64,000 bases of DNA, taken from a virus. Both the position numbers and the translations under genes were made by a program. How positions within the stretch are numbered: position 1 is the first letter of the stretch; each line of letters opens with the position of its first letter. Positions 18,416 to 27,811 of this stretch are shown piece by piece. Location: positions 1 through 64,000 of the IMG/VR virus record IMGVR_UViG_3300027970_000021, one strand, 5' to 3'. The notes under the pieces are model-generated. The model did not search any database. It had not been told where the DNA came from and worked only from the letters and a program-made list of their open reading frames with translations.

Positions 18416-18685
18416 TTAACTAATCCGTTCGGCTGAAACTAAAACGTCACGATTTCCATTCGTATAAATAATTCTGAGCGAGTACAGAGCAATTCCGTTC
18501 TCAGAAAATGCATAGGTTTCTGTGTCATTAGAAACCGTTGTGGTGCTAATGGTCATCTCAACTTTATTACCAATAAGACCAACAAGAAACCCATTGGTAG
18601 AGATTGTCTTATCTACGTCATTAAATACAGAACGAATAGCTTGTGCCATGTCTTTATCGGACATTGGCTTTGTGGTGTTTGCCAT
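18416..18685 (-). CDS. Small hypothetical protein, 89 aa
   Basis: A soluble protein starting with a helix (KPMSDKDMAQAIRSVFNDVD), followed by beta-rich segments (VEMTISTTTVSNDTETYAF, then YSLRIIYTNGNRDVL). It is coupled to the preceding gene by a TAATG overlap. Small alpha-plus-beta proteins next to fibre genes may be fibre-associated or assembly factors, but no family is recognised. Confidence 0.5.
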   Translation of the reverse strand: MANTTKPMSDKDMAQAIRSVFNDVDKTISTNGFLVGLIGNKVEMTISTTTVSNDTETYAFSENGIALYSLRIIYTNGNRDVLVSAERIS

Positions 18686-18888
18686 TAGTCACCCTTCATG
18701 TGTTTTTTAATCTTGGACCATTTACCTTTAGACTCGGGAAGCTTTTTATAGGCTTTCTTCCCTTTATTATCGGATGTGAATTCTTTGGCCTTTTCTGGCG
18801 AAAGACTTTTAGGAGCGTCAAACATATTCTCTTTATTATTTTGGACAGCTTTCATAAAGCGAAATTGACGTTTTGAGACGCTAGGCAT
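18685..18888 (-). CDS. Small basic phage protein, 67 aa
   Basis: Starts PSVSKRQFRFMKAVQNNKEN and is Lys/Ser-rich throughout. The S-x-x-Q-x-R-F-M opening followed by an AKEF motif is common in a family of small phage proteins of unknown function. In phage A it lies directly after the tail fibre stop codon (TAA, three bases, ATG), so this is the natural continuation of the phage A operon after the copy of the fibre C-terminus at 18891. Confidence 0.6.
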   Translation of the reverse strand: MPSVSKRQFRFMKAVQNNKENMFDAPKSLSPEKAKEFTSDNKGKKAYKKLPESKGKWSKIKKHMKGD

Positions 18889-18889
18889 A

Positions 18890-20210
18890 ATTAGTTTCCG
18901 ACCCTCTCGACGTTGAAATAAGTATTTGCAGTAGTTCCCGAAATTGTGAGTGTGCTTGCCGAGTTGTTTCCAAGGCCGTATAGGAAGATTTCAACGTAAT
19001 CCCCAGCATTCAACTGAAGCGTCGTGCTTCCATTGAACGCGTTGATTGTCGTTGCGGCAGATGTTCTGTACCCAAACAGACGAGCGGACGCTCCGTTTTT
19101 GTAGAGGTAAAGCCCGTAATCAGATGCGAGCACGTTAGCTGAGGCGAGCAGGACTGCGGAGCTTATGCGGTACTTACCCGATACGGGTGCAGTGAATCTG
19201 CTGTTTGCTGAGCTAAATGATCCGGTCGTGTCAAACACTGCGGAAGAAAAAGCTACCTTAACGAAACTATTATTCGTCGCGATCCCTGTTTGGTTAGACC
19301 CTCCAAGTGTTGCATCCATCGCGACTGTTTCACTCGCCGCGATCTGCGACGGGCCGGAGATACGCGAGATTGAGAAGTAGTTGTCAACAACACTACCTCC
19401 GACATTCAATGCTCCACCTGAGTTTTGGAAAACTTGAATCCCTACCGTGTCCCCTGCATTGAACAAATATTCTGTTGCACCATTCAAAAACGTACCTGCA
19501 GAAGCCGTAGGGTCGAATATGTATGCCAGTGTGCGGATATTGCTTCCGTTTACACGCAGACGAACCTCACGACCGTTCGTCGAGCTTGCGGCAAAACTTA
19601 CTTGAGTCGTAATCCTATACCAGCCGGGGACTGGAATCGTGTAGAGACTTGTACCGGTATTCCAAGCCCCGTGCGTGTCGCTGATTGCGGCATCGAACGC
19701 TACGAGTGTTCCGGTGCTGTCTGGAATTGACTGAGTGGCTGCGCGGCCTGTAGTCATTGCCACGACGCGAGTGTCCGTCTCAGACGACATCTGCACTTGA
19801 GACGACCATCCGGTGATGGGGACGAGGAAAGATCCGCCAAAAACCGTGTTGTTGGCCCAAGCCGTCCCTAACGTGCCATTGAAATAATTATCTGCCTGTT
19901 GGCTAATGATTGCGACCGTTGTTGGAGAACCTGTGGCTACGAGAATATTGCCTGACCATGGGGTTTTAGATGCGGTAAGCGCCCCCACAACAGAGTTGTT
20001 TACGGCTCTAGTTATGTCCATAGAAAGGCCGCTTGGCAGCGAAATAGAAACTGGTGATCCAGAATTTGTTCCAGAAGTAACTGTAAACATGACTTCAAGA
20101 GAATCACCTACGCGCCGATACTTGGCGATAGATGCAGAAACAGTTCCTAGGCCAACGTATGTCGGAGTGTAGCTCTGCCAGTCCGTGACTGGCGTTCCCT
20201 GCGTGATGAT
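18890..20210 (-). repeat. Direct repeat copy 1: tail-tip C-terminal region
   Basis: Homologous to 57152-58472 with a constant offset of 38,262 bases. Parts are diverged (many substitutions around 19110-19420), and parts are nearly or fully identical. Together with its partner it brackets all of phage B. Weaker homology at the protein level continues to about 20750, so the two genes are diverged homologues with a near-identical centre and not a simple duplicated element. Confidence 0.9.
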
Positions 20211-20831
20211 CTGCGGAGAGACGCGGACGTCGGATAGCGCCATCGTGTAGGCGGATGCCGACGTGCTGCCAACGTGGATACAGAGGCGGTAGCTGGTCGA
20301 GTTAGAGGCTGCCTGGAAAGTGCCTCTCCAACTTTGTTGAACAGTGGTGCTTTCAATCGAAGAAGGGGCCGGTTGAATCAAAATCGAGTTGGTAACATCG
20401 TAGATCCAGACCGAAAGATCGCTCGTGGCGTAAGTCCCGCTGACTACCTCGTAGGGGAACGTAATTTGCAGGACTTTACCTTTGTCGGAATTATCAATCG
20501 TGAATGCATTCGAGACCCCGTTGCCTTGCCGGTTGTTTGCATCCTTGACGAGGTTGAAGTCAGCTCCCGGACGAAGCGGCGTTGTGGTCGAGCGCGAGAT
20601 CGCAAACGTAGGGCTACCGCCCGTGCAATCGACCGGAGAGCTGGCTGCCGAATCAGCATACCCCGCCCATCCGAGAGTATCTTTTCTAGCGTAGGCGTTT
20701 TTTATGTAGTTGCGGGAAGAGCTTGATCCGCTGTCGAGGAAATCTGCATCTAAAAACCTAGGGGTTTGCGCAAACGTAGTGCTCGCCCCAAGGGCTGCCG
20801 CTGCCAGTAAGAGGCGTTTGAAAAATTTCAT
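18891..20831 (-). CDS. Tail-tip-like protein with N-terminal signal peptide and two C1q-like domains, 646 aa
   Basis: It opens with a clear Sec signal peptide (MKFFKRLLLAAAALGASTTF, cleavage expected after Ala21), which is unusual for a fibre-related protein. Residues about 25-215 form a jelly-roll-like carbohydrate-binding-type region (NYIKNAYARKDTLGW; YRLCIHV). The C-terminal part has two C1q-like beta domains (about 345-495 and 500-646), each ending in a YFSISRI or YFNVERVG strand. From about residue 215 it matches the phage A fibre at 57153-60002. Its 3' half may belong to phage A if the join is artificial: in phage B the natural continuation is 58023 to 57153. Expected location is the periplasm or outside the cell. 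Confidence 0.75.
   Translation of the reverse strand: MKFFKRLLLAAAALGASTTFAQTPRFLDADFLDSGSSSSRNYIKNAYARKDTLGWAGYADSAASSPVDCTGGSPTFAISRSTTTPLRPGADFNLVKDANNRQGNGVSNAFTIDNSDKGKVLQITFPYEVVSGTYATSDLSVWIYDVTNSILIQPAPSSIESTTVQQSWRGTFQAASNSTSYRLCIHVGSTSASAYTMALSDVRVSPQIITQGTPVTDWQSYTPTYVGLGTVSASIAKYRRVGDSLEVMFTVTSGTNSGSPVSISLPSGLSMDITRAVNNSVVGALTASKTPWSGNILVATGSPTTVAIISQQADNYFNGTLGTAWANNTVFGGSFLVPITGWSSQVQMSSETDTRVVAMTTGRAATQSIPDSTGTLVAFDAAISDTHGAWNTGTSLYTIPVPGWYRITTQVSFAASSTNGREVRLRVNGSNIRTLAYIFDPTASAGTFLNGATEYLFNAGDTVGIQVFQNSGGALNVGGSVVDNYFSISRISGPSQIAASETVAMDATLGGSNQTGIATNNSFVKVAFSSAVFDTTGSFSSANSRFTAPVSGKYRISSAVLLASANVLASDYGLYLYKNGASARLFGYRTSAATTINAFNGSTTLQLNAGDYVEIFLYGLGNNSASTLTISGTTANTYFNVERVGN
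19762..20153 (-). repeat. 392-bp block identical to 58024-58415
   Basis: I compared the two copies line by line and found no difference between 19762-20153 and 58024-58415. The first mismatches on either side are at 19761/58023 and 20154/58416. The block encodes about residues 227-357 of the secreted phage B protein and about residues 530-660 of the phage A fibre. This is where either a crossover or an assembly switch between the phages would lie. Confidence 0.9.
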
Positions 20832-20840
20832 ATCTCTCCT

Positions 20841-23800
20841 TTAGATTCCGTTACGAGCAATTTCGACAACTGCGGCAAGACCCGCATCCCAACGAAGACG
20901 AATGATGGAGCCCGCTTGCCCGCGCCAATCCCCCTGCAGGAGGACGGTCGAGGATGCGGCTAGGTCACAGTAGTTTGCGTTCGAGGTCCCGAGGATTTCA
21001 ATCTCAGCTCCGTCAACCATACTCGAGGTCGTGATCGTGAACGTCTGAGCCGAGCCCCCCGTGTACCTAAAGCGCTGTGCCGGAGAATTCGTGGGCGTAA
21101 TCGAGGAGCCGGTGAAGTTCGACTGATCGGGCGTCTTTGCTCCGCCGGTAGATAGCACCACATCCCAGCGCGTATCCGTCGTGTTGTAGACGAGCAGTGC
21201 GCCCTCGTTGAGCTTCAGCACGAGGTCCCGTGCCTGCGGGCAACGGATACGGTTTGCGGAAGTAGATCCCGCCCCCTGATGGCTGATCGTCACATCTGCG
21301 GTAGCGGACGTGTTCACAACCCATAGCATTCGCGGCGAACCGCCCCCTGAAATCCCACCAACTGTGCGTGCAGTGGCGGGAGCCAGACGGAACACGGTGA
21401 TTCCCGTTGAGGTTACGTCATCGGTTGTGCCGGTCGCGGTCGAGTCGTCTACGTCGATAGCGAGGGTGCCGTCTAAGTGCAGTGTCTCAGCCGGGGATGC
21501 TTTGTTGACGCCCATCCGCGAGGTCGCAGTCAGTGTAAGCATTTCGACCGGAGTCGTTGATGCGTCGGGCTTCACGAAGAATCCGAGATCGGCGCCCTTA
21601 CCGTTGGTTGTGCCGACTCCGCGCAGGATGGCGCGGATGTAGCCTACCAGGCGAGTACTGGCCGAAGGGGAAGTGCCGTTGTTAAGCGAGAAGAATTGCA
21701 GAATTCCTGCGATGTCGCTTGCTGCCGGGCTTGCGCGGTTGTTGCCGAGTGCTAGTGCGCCGTAGGAGTTCGCACCTGTCGCGTCGCCCATCACGTTCAC
21801 GCGGCCTTCGGTCGTAACCGCGGTGCCGATCGGATCATCGCTCGTCGGAGTGCTCCCGAGAGTTAGCCGGAAGTTTTTATACCAGCGGGCAATCTCGATG
21901 TTGTTCACCCGGAACGGGATTTTGAAATCATCGATCGTACCGAAGAACTTCTCAGCCAGCACCGTGTTGCCATCGAGCGTCCAACCGGATCCGCCGCCAG
22001 AGCCAGAGCCAGATCCGCCCACCACCTGCCAGCGGCTTGATGCGGTCTCGTAGTAAAGAATGACGGCGGCACCGTCGGCCATTGCTATGGCCGCGCCCGT
22101 TCCCGTGCGGATACGGTTTGCAGCGGTGCCGCCCGTGTCGTCGTTGAGGTTGACGGATGCGCCCGTGCGGTTGATGAGAACCAGGAACGTGGCATTTGGC
22201 GGCGCCGGAATCATGTCGATCGAAGTCAGCGACCCGTCGGTAACAAGCAAGCTCGTCTTGGTCGGAGTCGCAAGCGTGGCGTTTGCGCCGGTCGCGGCTG
22301 CGTCCGTCTGCTCAGATCCCTGAAGCGTTGCCAAGGCGCGCAGGGCTGCAACAAAGCTCTTAGCTCCGCCGAAACTCTGTGCCGCGGTGCTGACCGATCC
22401 GGGGTTGGTTGCGTCTGCCGGCTGAATCGTAAGGGTGTCTGCCACAAGCGTCGCGCCAGACGTGCCTGGAGTAGACCCAAAAGTCGCAAGCGAGAGGGAG
22501 CTTCCGCCAGCACCTTGGAAACTGCGCCAAGTGCCGCTCGTCATACAGAAGAAAAAGACTTTGGAGCCACTGGCCAGCGCAAAGGCAGCGTCGGCGGCAC
22601 CCGCGTCGATCGCCTCGCCCGAGGCCGGGAACACGTCGCAAGAGGCAGCGCCCGAGTTCTGCACGTAAAGCTGCATGCCCGCGACTGCCGCGGGGAGCTT
22701 GACTGAATCGTTTGCGGTGGCGCACACGCTCACGCGGTTTTGCTGTTTAGCAAGCTGGGTTGCGGAAGCCTGTCCGCCGCCCGCAAACGCGGTGATTGTG
22801 TCGGCAGCCGAGAACATCACGTAGGCTTGCGCAATGATGTTGTTTGCGAACGTCTTCACACCCGCGATCGTTTGCGCGATGGCGGTGAGTAACCCCGGCT
22901 GGGATCCGTCTGCCGGCTGCAGGGTGAGGACTTGGCCTGAGAGCGAGGCGCCGTTTGCAGAGGGGGAGCTGCCGACGGCTGCAAGCGACACATCGCCTGA
23001 GTTCGTTCCCGCGATGTCAGCGTCACTAGAGAAAGTCAGCGAACGCGCGGCGTTTTTGAGATCGATCGTGAGGTCACGATCGGCGTCCTGCGTGACGCTA
23101 CTCGTGAAAATGAAGCGCGAGAACCAAGACGTGGACGTTTCTTTGATCGAAACACCCGTCACGAATTTCTTCAAGCCCGCAATCAACTGCGTGAGAGTTG
23201 AGACGCCGCCGGGGTTGGTTGCATCTGCCGGCTCCATGTTTAGCACAGCACCAGAGAGCGTAAGGCCGTTTGCGTTCGGGGCCGTGCCAAATCCTTGCAG
23301 GGTGACGGTCGCGGGACCGGCAGGACCAACGGCGCCGGCAGGACCCGGGGGGCCTGCGATACCCAAGTACTCGGACGGATCACGCGCCTGCACGCCGGTA
23401 CCGTCATCTGAGATTGAGAGAACTTTACCGGCGTTGATTGCGAGGTCGGGGAAAGCCTTATCCCGATCAGGCGAGGTGGAACCAAAAAGTAGCGCCCGCC
23501 GCATGCGGCCGACCACTTCCTGTACTTGCTGCACGATACGATCAAGCGTGCGCTCGTTCGTCTCAGGCGGGAAGATCCCCGTCGAAATGTAATCCGTTTC
23601 CTGTGTGACGGGCGTCACTCGACGAACGAGTACGCGCTGCGTGGCGGTCGGAGTCGAAACTGTGACTACCGCACTACCAGGGTCGCCGCCCGAGATTGAA
23701 TACTGCCCGGGAGCTGTGAGCGTTGTCTCGGTGACTGCTGTCGGCACCGTGTAGTCGCGTAGGATGACTTGCACCTGCGAGTTGGCAGTGAACGCAAAGG

Positions 23801-23870
23801 GGATTGCGAATGAAGTCGTAACTCCGTCGCCCTGATAAATCTGCTCGGTCGTCGTGTTAGAGATCGTCAT
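20841..23870 (-). CDS. Phage B tail fibre, 1009 aa (T7 gp17-like N-terminus)
   Basis: Residues 1-130 match the podophage fibre N-terminal domain that attaches to the tail (YQGDGVTTSFAIPFAFTA; VRRVTPVTQETDY; ERTLDRIVQQVQEVVGRMRR). Next come a short collagen-like stretch (GPPGPAGAVGPAGPA, about residues 173-187) and three copies of a roughly 45-residue module (about 189-236, 294-341, 458-506) with the core F/VG.....G..L....L...PAD...PG..(S/T)...Q...G.K.F. The C-terminal half is beta-rich. The ATG overlaps the previous stop (ATGA). It recognises the host receptor; the repeats suggest modular growth. Confidence 0.9.
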   Translation of the reverse strand: MTISNTTTEQIYQGDGVTTSFAIPFAFTANSQVQVILRDYTVPTAVTETTLTAPGQYSISGGDPGSAVVTVSTPTATQRVLVRRVTPVTQETDYISTGIFPPETNERTLDRIVQQVQEVVGRMRRALLFGSTSPDRDKAFPDLAINAGKVLSISDDGTGVQARDPSEYLGIAGPPGPAGAVGPAGPATVTLQGFGTAPNANGLTLSGAVLNMEPADATNPGGVSTLTQLIAGLKKFVTGVSIKETSTSWFSRFIFTSSVTQDADRDLTIDLKNAARSLTFSSDADIAGTNSGDVSLAAVGSSPSANGASLSGQVLTLQPADGSQPGLLTAIAQTIAGVKTFANNIIAQAYVMFSAADTITAFAGGGQASATQLAKQQNRVSVCATANDSVKLPAAVAGMQLYVQNSGAASCDVFPASGEAIDAGAADAAFALASGSKVFFFCMTSGTWRSFQGAGGSSLSLATFGSTPGTSGATLVADTLTIQPADATNPGSVSTAAQSFGGAKSFVAALRALATLQGSEQTDAAATGANATLATPTKTSLLVTDGSLTSIDMIPAPPNATFLVLINRTGASVNLNDDTGGTAANRIRTGTGAAIAMADGAAVILYYETASSRWQVVGGSGSGSGGGSGWTLDGNTVLAEKFFGTIDDFKIPFRVNNIEIARWYKNFRLTLGSTPTSDDPIGTAVTTEGRVNVMGDATGANSYGALALGNNRASPAASDIAGILQFFSLNNGTSPSASTRLVGYIRAILRGVGTTNGKGADLGFFVKPDASTTPVEMLTLTATSRMGVNKASPAETLHLDGTLAIDVDDSTATGTTDDVTSTGITVFRLAPATARTVGGISGGGSPRMLWVVNTSATADVTISHQGAGSTSANRIRCPQARDLVLKLNEGALLVYNTTDTRWDVVLSTGGAKTPDQSNFTGSSITPTNSPAQRFRYTGGSAQTFTITTSSMVDGAEIEILGTSNANYCDLAASSTVLLQGDWRGQAGSIIRLRWDAGLAAVVEIARNGI

Positions 23871-26800
23871 AGCGTAGGCTCCCCTTTTCGTTTCGCCCGT
23901 TGCTGGGTTTTAAGCATAGTTGATTCTTCGTCTTTTGAAATACCCATGATGGACCGAATTTGTGCACGCGCGTTTTCAACCACGTCACGGTCCACCGTTT
24001 GCCCAAGCGCGGTCGAGCGCGCAACTTGAGCACCCAAGAATTGTTCCCGGATATCCGGGAATTCCAGGAGTAGTTGTTGTTTTGCAGCGGCGCGGTACAT
24101 GCCCACCATTTCTGCAATGACGGTGCGTTTGTTTTCGTCGGTACGGTAGGCCTCCGGGATGCCGGGCTTCCCATCCAATTGCCGAGCGTAGTCGGATTTA
24201 ATGAGCGCCCCAAGCATGTCCTTAAGGTTTGGAACCTTTTGGTCCCGTTCCTTAGGTGCTTTTTTGATCTCATCGATCGAGCCAAGGCCGTGCCCCGCCG
24301 CAAGCTCTACAAATCGATTGTACTGCTCACTGGTTAGGTTCACGGGGAAGCTGTCTTTGCCGTCCACGTAGGCGAACGAGATATTGCGGGGAGGCATGTC
24401 CACCATGAGGTGGCTCTGCCCGGCAAGGGGCTTCGGCTTGACGAGCGGACCCGATACTCCCAGGCGAACAAGCTCTTCCCGGATGGGATCGTCTTTTGCA
24501 GGGGAGTACTTGAACGGGTTCACCAGGGCGATCGCGGAGAGGATCGCAGGGCCCGTTCCCTGCGGGTGTACAACCTCTTCACCGAAGAGGTTTAGCTGCG
24601 GCATGCCCACACCAAACGAAGCTTTCAGGGGCTTCACCACTGACTCCCAAGCGCCGTCCTGTGCCCCAAGCTTTGTGTCGATTTTCTTATCCCCAAAAGC
24701 TCTGTTTACTTGCTTGAACAGGTTGGGCGTAAGCGACGAGGCGAAGTTATCTGCCAGTTTTTTCCAAGCTGACGTGGGCGCACCGTCCCGAAGCAACTCG
24801 AGCACTTTTCCGAAATCGTCGGTGAGTACGTCGGGAACTGCCGCGGAGGCAATGTGCGCGGCCCCCGCAAGTGTGAGGTCTTCAAACCCCTGCATGTCCC
24901 CATCCGGGCTATCCCAGTAGGCTGCGAGCTCATGTAGATCGGCGGCAATACCGAGCAGGGTCCCTACGCCTCCCAAGGCTTGGTAAGAGAAATACCCGTC
25001 CCCAACCTTGATAGAGTTAGGTTGCCAGCCAGTGTCCTCGAGCGCTTTGCGCGCCTGCCAGTTTGTGGGACCGGCGCCCGTGATGACGCCCTCAACGGCG
25101 AGTAGCCCACCAAGCCCCAGCATCGACGTGCCTACTGCTACCTTACCGAGCGCTACGTCCCGAGCGGTACCGCCGGAAGCCATCGCTTCCTTGAATCCGG
25201 GGGTGAGCATCGCAAGGCCAGGGAATCGCTGCAACACTTGATCCGTTTGGTTGATGTTGATTTTGGTAAACGGAACCAGCATGCGGAACATCGGGTTCTG
25301 CGAGATTCCGTCGTATAATTTTGTGAATATCTCCGGGGTGTAGTTCAGCGTGCGCTGCCCCGCCTCACGCGCGGCCATCATGTTGATGTGTGCCGGCGGG
25401 AACTGCGTCATCTCCTTCACCATTTTTGTGTAGGCATCGCCCGTAAGGCCCGCTGCCCGGGCGGTGCGAACGGCAAGAGCGTTGGTTTGCATGCGATAGA
25501 TCGTAGCCTTAGATGCTACGTCGGCGGCGTTCAGCGCACGCCCAGGAATACGAATTCCAGAGCCGATGAAATCCATCGCGTCGGCCCAGACGCCATGCAG
25601 CCCGTTGGCGGCGCCAGTCAAAGTAGAGGGACGCTCAAGCGCCATCAGCTTCGAGCCGCCCGCAGTTAGAAGGGGATCGCTCGTGCGCCACGCCTTGAAG
25701 TAAGCAATCCAACCTTCCTTGAGGCCCTGCCCAAGCGACAGCACCGTAGCGTTAGACTCGGCGAGTGAAACGGCCTCACTTTGCACCTTGTTTGCAAACG
25801 CCGTGTAGGTTGCGTCAATCTCTTCCGCTGGCATCCCACCGAAGAAAGACGAAAGTTCATCCACACTAAGACGTGTGGCAGGGTTACCTTTGCCGCCTAC
25901 GATTGAGCGCATTTTCTGGACAGCCCAAGCCGCGTACTTCTCGGGGATTAATCCAATGGTGTTCACCAGGTTGTTGGCGACGTTTACGGTCTGCGTGAGC
26001 GGCCCGGAAAGTAAGCTCATAACCCGCAGCTCTTCGCCCATCGCTGCGAGGTGCCCAAGTCTCGAGCGATTACTCATCCAGGAGAAGTGCTTCACCTTCT
26101 CTGCGGGGGACATCCTAGACATCATGTCCACGATTGTTGCCGCTTGCTTCTGAATCTGCTCCTTACCGCCAGCGACGGTAAGCACGTCCTTTGCAGCGAA
26201 CATCTCTGCAACGGGGAACGCAGTCACATTCGACAAGTCCGCCGCACGCGTGGCAAGACCGGCTTCCTTTGTCCCGGCTTTAAACAACGCCATGGAATCA
26301 AGCGTGAGCATCTTCGATCTCTCGAAAGCAGCAATTACCTCATCGCTCGCATTCGGAGCAGCGGCAGCTATCGCTTTCTCAACACTGTCCTGCACGGCGT
26401 TAACAAAGAAAATTCCAGCACCTTTTACCTCAACGGCATTCCACCCTTGGCCAGGCACCTTAGTAGTAAGCCGGCTAACATCTTCGCCGAGGAGCTTGAA
26501 CGCATCAGCAAGTACCGACTCATCGCTAACAACTCCGCGAGCAATCGTCTCAAAGCCTTCCTTGTTCGCGGCTACAATATTTGAAACCACGCGGCGGAAG
26601 TCATCGACAGACCCCATCGTGGGCACGTTATCTAGATTGAACCGCTTCGTGGCCTCGGTCGCCGGAGCCTGCAATTCTTCTAGGCTGAGCATACGCAAGT
26701 TCTGCGCTTGGCGCATTACCGTGGGCTGCTCAACTACCCGGGCTGCGTCGAGAACACCACGCCCTTCGGCCACTGCAGCGGAAACCGCAGATGCGTCTGC

Positions 26801-27811
26801 CGTGATTGTCTCCCCGCCCGAGTTTACAAGGGTGTGCCCTCGCGCGGTCGCTGCCGCATCCAGGGGAGCCTCAGTTGCACCTTCCTGGGCTGCCTTACTT
26901 GCAATGGCTTGCGCCTCGTCAACCGAAGGGGCAATTGCCTGCCCGGCCTTATCGACGGCAGTGTTTTCTGCAGTGACCTTTACTTCCGTCTTTGCCGCAG
27001 CTCCGGCGGCGCCCTCAGCAACTTCAGTGCCTACTTTGGAGACGCCTCGGAAGGATTTGTAGACCTTCATTGCGCCAACAAAAACTCCGGCAAGTGCGGC
27101 GTCGCCCACGATGCTCGTGACGAAGTTTTTGAAGCGGCCTTCGGCCTCGGTGTCAGTTTCCTTGGCTGCCCAGTAATCGACAATTCCGTTCTGGAACATC
27201 GGGAATCGCTGAACAAAGTTAGCGATATTCCCCTCGTGCGGGTCGGCCGTAAAATAAGAAGATACGCCTGCAGCGGCAGCGCTGGCCCCCACAGAAACAA
27301 TCCCAGGTGCAGCCATAGCCGCAGCGCCTACGCCTGTTCCAATCGCGGTCGCAAACTGGGTTACAAACTTCCCAGCTCCCCGGAATGCACGCTCTGTGTC
27401 GGTCGTAGACGGGGGAGCCAGGTCTTTGCCAAACGTGAACACACGATCGTCATCGATCAAATCTGTTTCTTTGATCCCGGTGGTCGTAAGCCAGTTATCG
27501 ACCGAGTTGATGAGATCATGCCCGGCCTGTACAGCACCACGTGCGACATCTACCGCACCTGCGGCAAACTGCTTCATCGGTTTCCCGCCGGACAATTCAT
27601 CCGCGCGGGTAGCCACACCCGAGAGCTCATTTGCAGGGGGGGTTGCCTTTGGGGCGGGCCCCTCCTGCGGCTGCTGTTTTGCAAGCAGTTCGTCTGCCGG
27701 AGCTCCGAAAATATCTTTCTCGAGTTGAGAGATTCGGTTGTCTTGTGACCCCGCAATTTCACGGTCTAGTGCGTAGCCGCGTTCCATCGGAGACAGATTT
27801 GTCGTATCCAT
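23867..27811 (-). CDS. Large internal virion (ejection) protein, 1314 aa
   Basis: I start at the ATG at 27811, which overlaps the previous stop as TAATG, and not at the longer open frame reaching 27883. Residues 1-110 are polar. Two Ala/Gly hydrophobic patches (FATAIGTGVGAAAMAAPGIV; GDAALAGVFVGAMKVYK) and further ones near residue 900 (TSMLGLGGLLAVEGVITGAG) suggest membrane interaction. The position just upstream of the tail fibre and the great length match the T7 gp16 slot, the protein that forms the DNA ejection channel. I see no lysozyme or transglycosylase motif at the N-terminus. Confidence 0.75.
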   Translation of the reverse strand: MDTTNLSPMERGYALDREIAGSQDNRISQLEKDIFGAPADELLAKQQPQEGPAPKATPPANELSGVATRADELSGGKPMKQFAAGAVDVARGAVQAGHDLINSVDNWLTTTGIKETDLIDDDRVFTFGKDLAPPSTTDTERAFRGAGKFVTQFATAIGTGVGAAAMAAPGIVSVGASAAAAGVSSYFTADPHEGNIANFVQRFPMFQNGIVDYWAAKETDTEAEGRFKNFVTSIVGDAALAGVFVGAMKVYKSFRGVSKVGTEVAEGAAGAAAKTEVKVTAENTAVDKAGQAIAPSVDEAQAIASKAAQEGATEAPLDAAATARGHTLVNSGGETITADASAVSAAVAEGRGVLDAARVVEQPTVMRQAQNLRMLSLEELQAPATEATKRFNLDNVPTMGSVDDFRRVVSNIVAANKEGFETIARGVVSDESVLADAFKLLGEDVSRLTTKVPGQGWNAVEVKGAGIFFVNAVQDSVEKAIAAAAPNASDEVIAAFERSKMLTLDSMALFKAGTKEAGLATRAADLSNVTAFPVAEMFAAKDVLTVAGGKEQIQKQAATIVDMMSRMSPAEKVKHFSWMSNRSRLGHLAAMGEELRVMSLLSGPLTQTVNVANNLVNTIGLIPEKYAAWAVQKMRSIVGGKGNPATRLSVDELSSFFGGMPAEEIDATYTAFANKVQSEAVSLAESNATVLSLGQGLKEGWIAYFKAWRTSDPLLTAGGSKLMALERPSTLTGAANGLHGVWADAMDFIGSGIRIPGRALNAADVASKATIYRMQTNALAVRTARAAGLTGDAYTKMVKEMTQFPPAHINMMAAREAGQRTLNYTPEIFTKLYDGISQNPMFRMLVPFTKININQTDQVLQRFPGLAMLTPGFKEAMASGGTARDVALGKVAVGTSMLGLGGLLAVEGVITGAGPTNWQARKALEDTGWQPNSIKVGDGYFSYQALGGVGTLLGIAADLHELAAYWDSPDGDMQGFEDLTLAGAAHIASAAVPDVLTDDFGKVLELLRDGAPTSAWKKLADNFASSLTPNLFKQVNRAFGDKKIDTKLGAQDGAWESVVKPLKASFGVGMPQLNLFGEEVVHPQGTGPAILSAIALVNPFKYSPAKDDPIREELVRLGVSGPLVKPKPLAGQSHLMVDMPPRNISFAYVDGKDSFPVNLTSEQYNRFVELAAGHGLGSIDEIKKAPKERDQKVPNLKDMLGALIKSDYARQLDGKPGIPEAYRTDENKRTVIAEMVGMYRAAAKQQLLLEFPDIREQFLGAQVARSTALGQTVDRDVVENARAQIRSIMGISKDEESTMLKTQQRAKRKGEPTL

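Noticed and set aside
18890-20210. Diversity-generating retroelement (template and variable repeat in a C-terminal tail gene)
   Set aside because: There is no reverse transcriptase gene in the window, and differences between copies are spread over all bases and not confined to A positions.
26708-27748. 346-codon plus-strand frame over the 1314-residue internal virion protein
   Set aside because: Cys- and Arg-rich antisense shadow without any domain; the minus-strand gene is coupled to its neighbours by stop-start overlaps.
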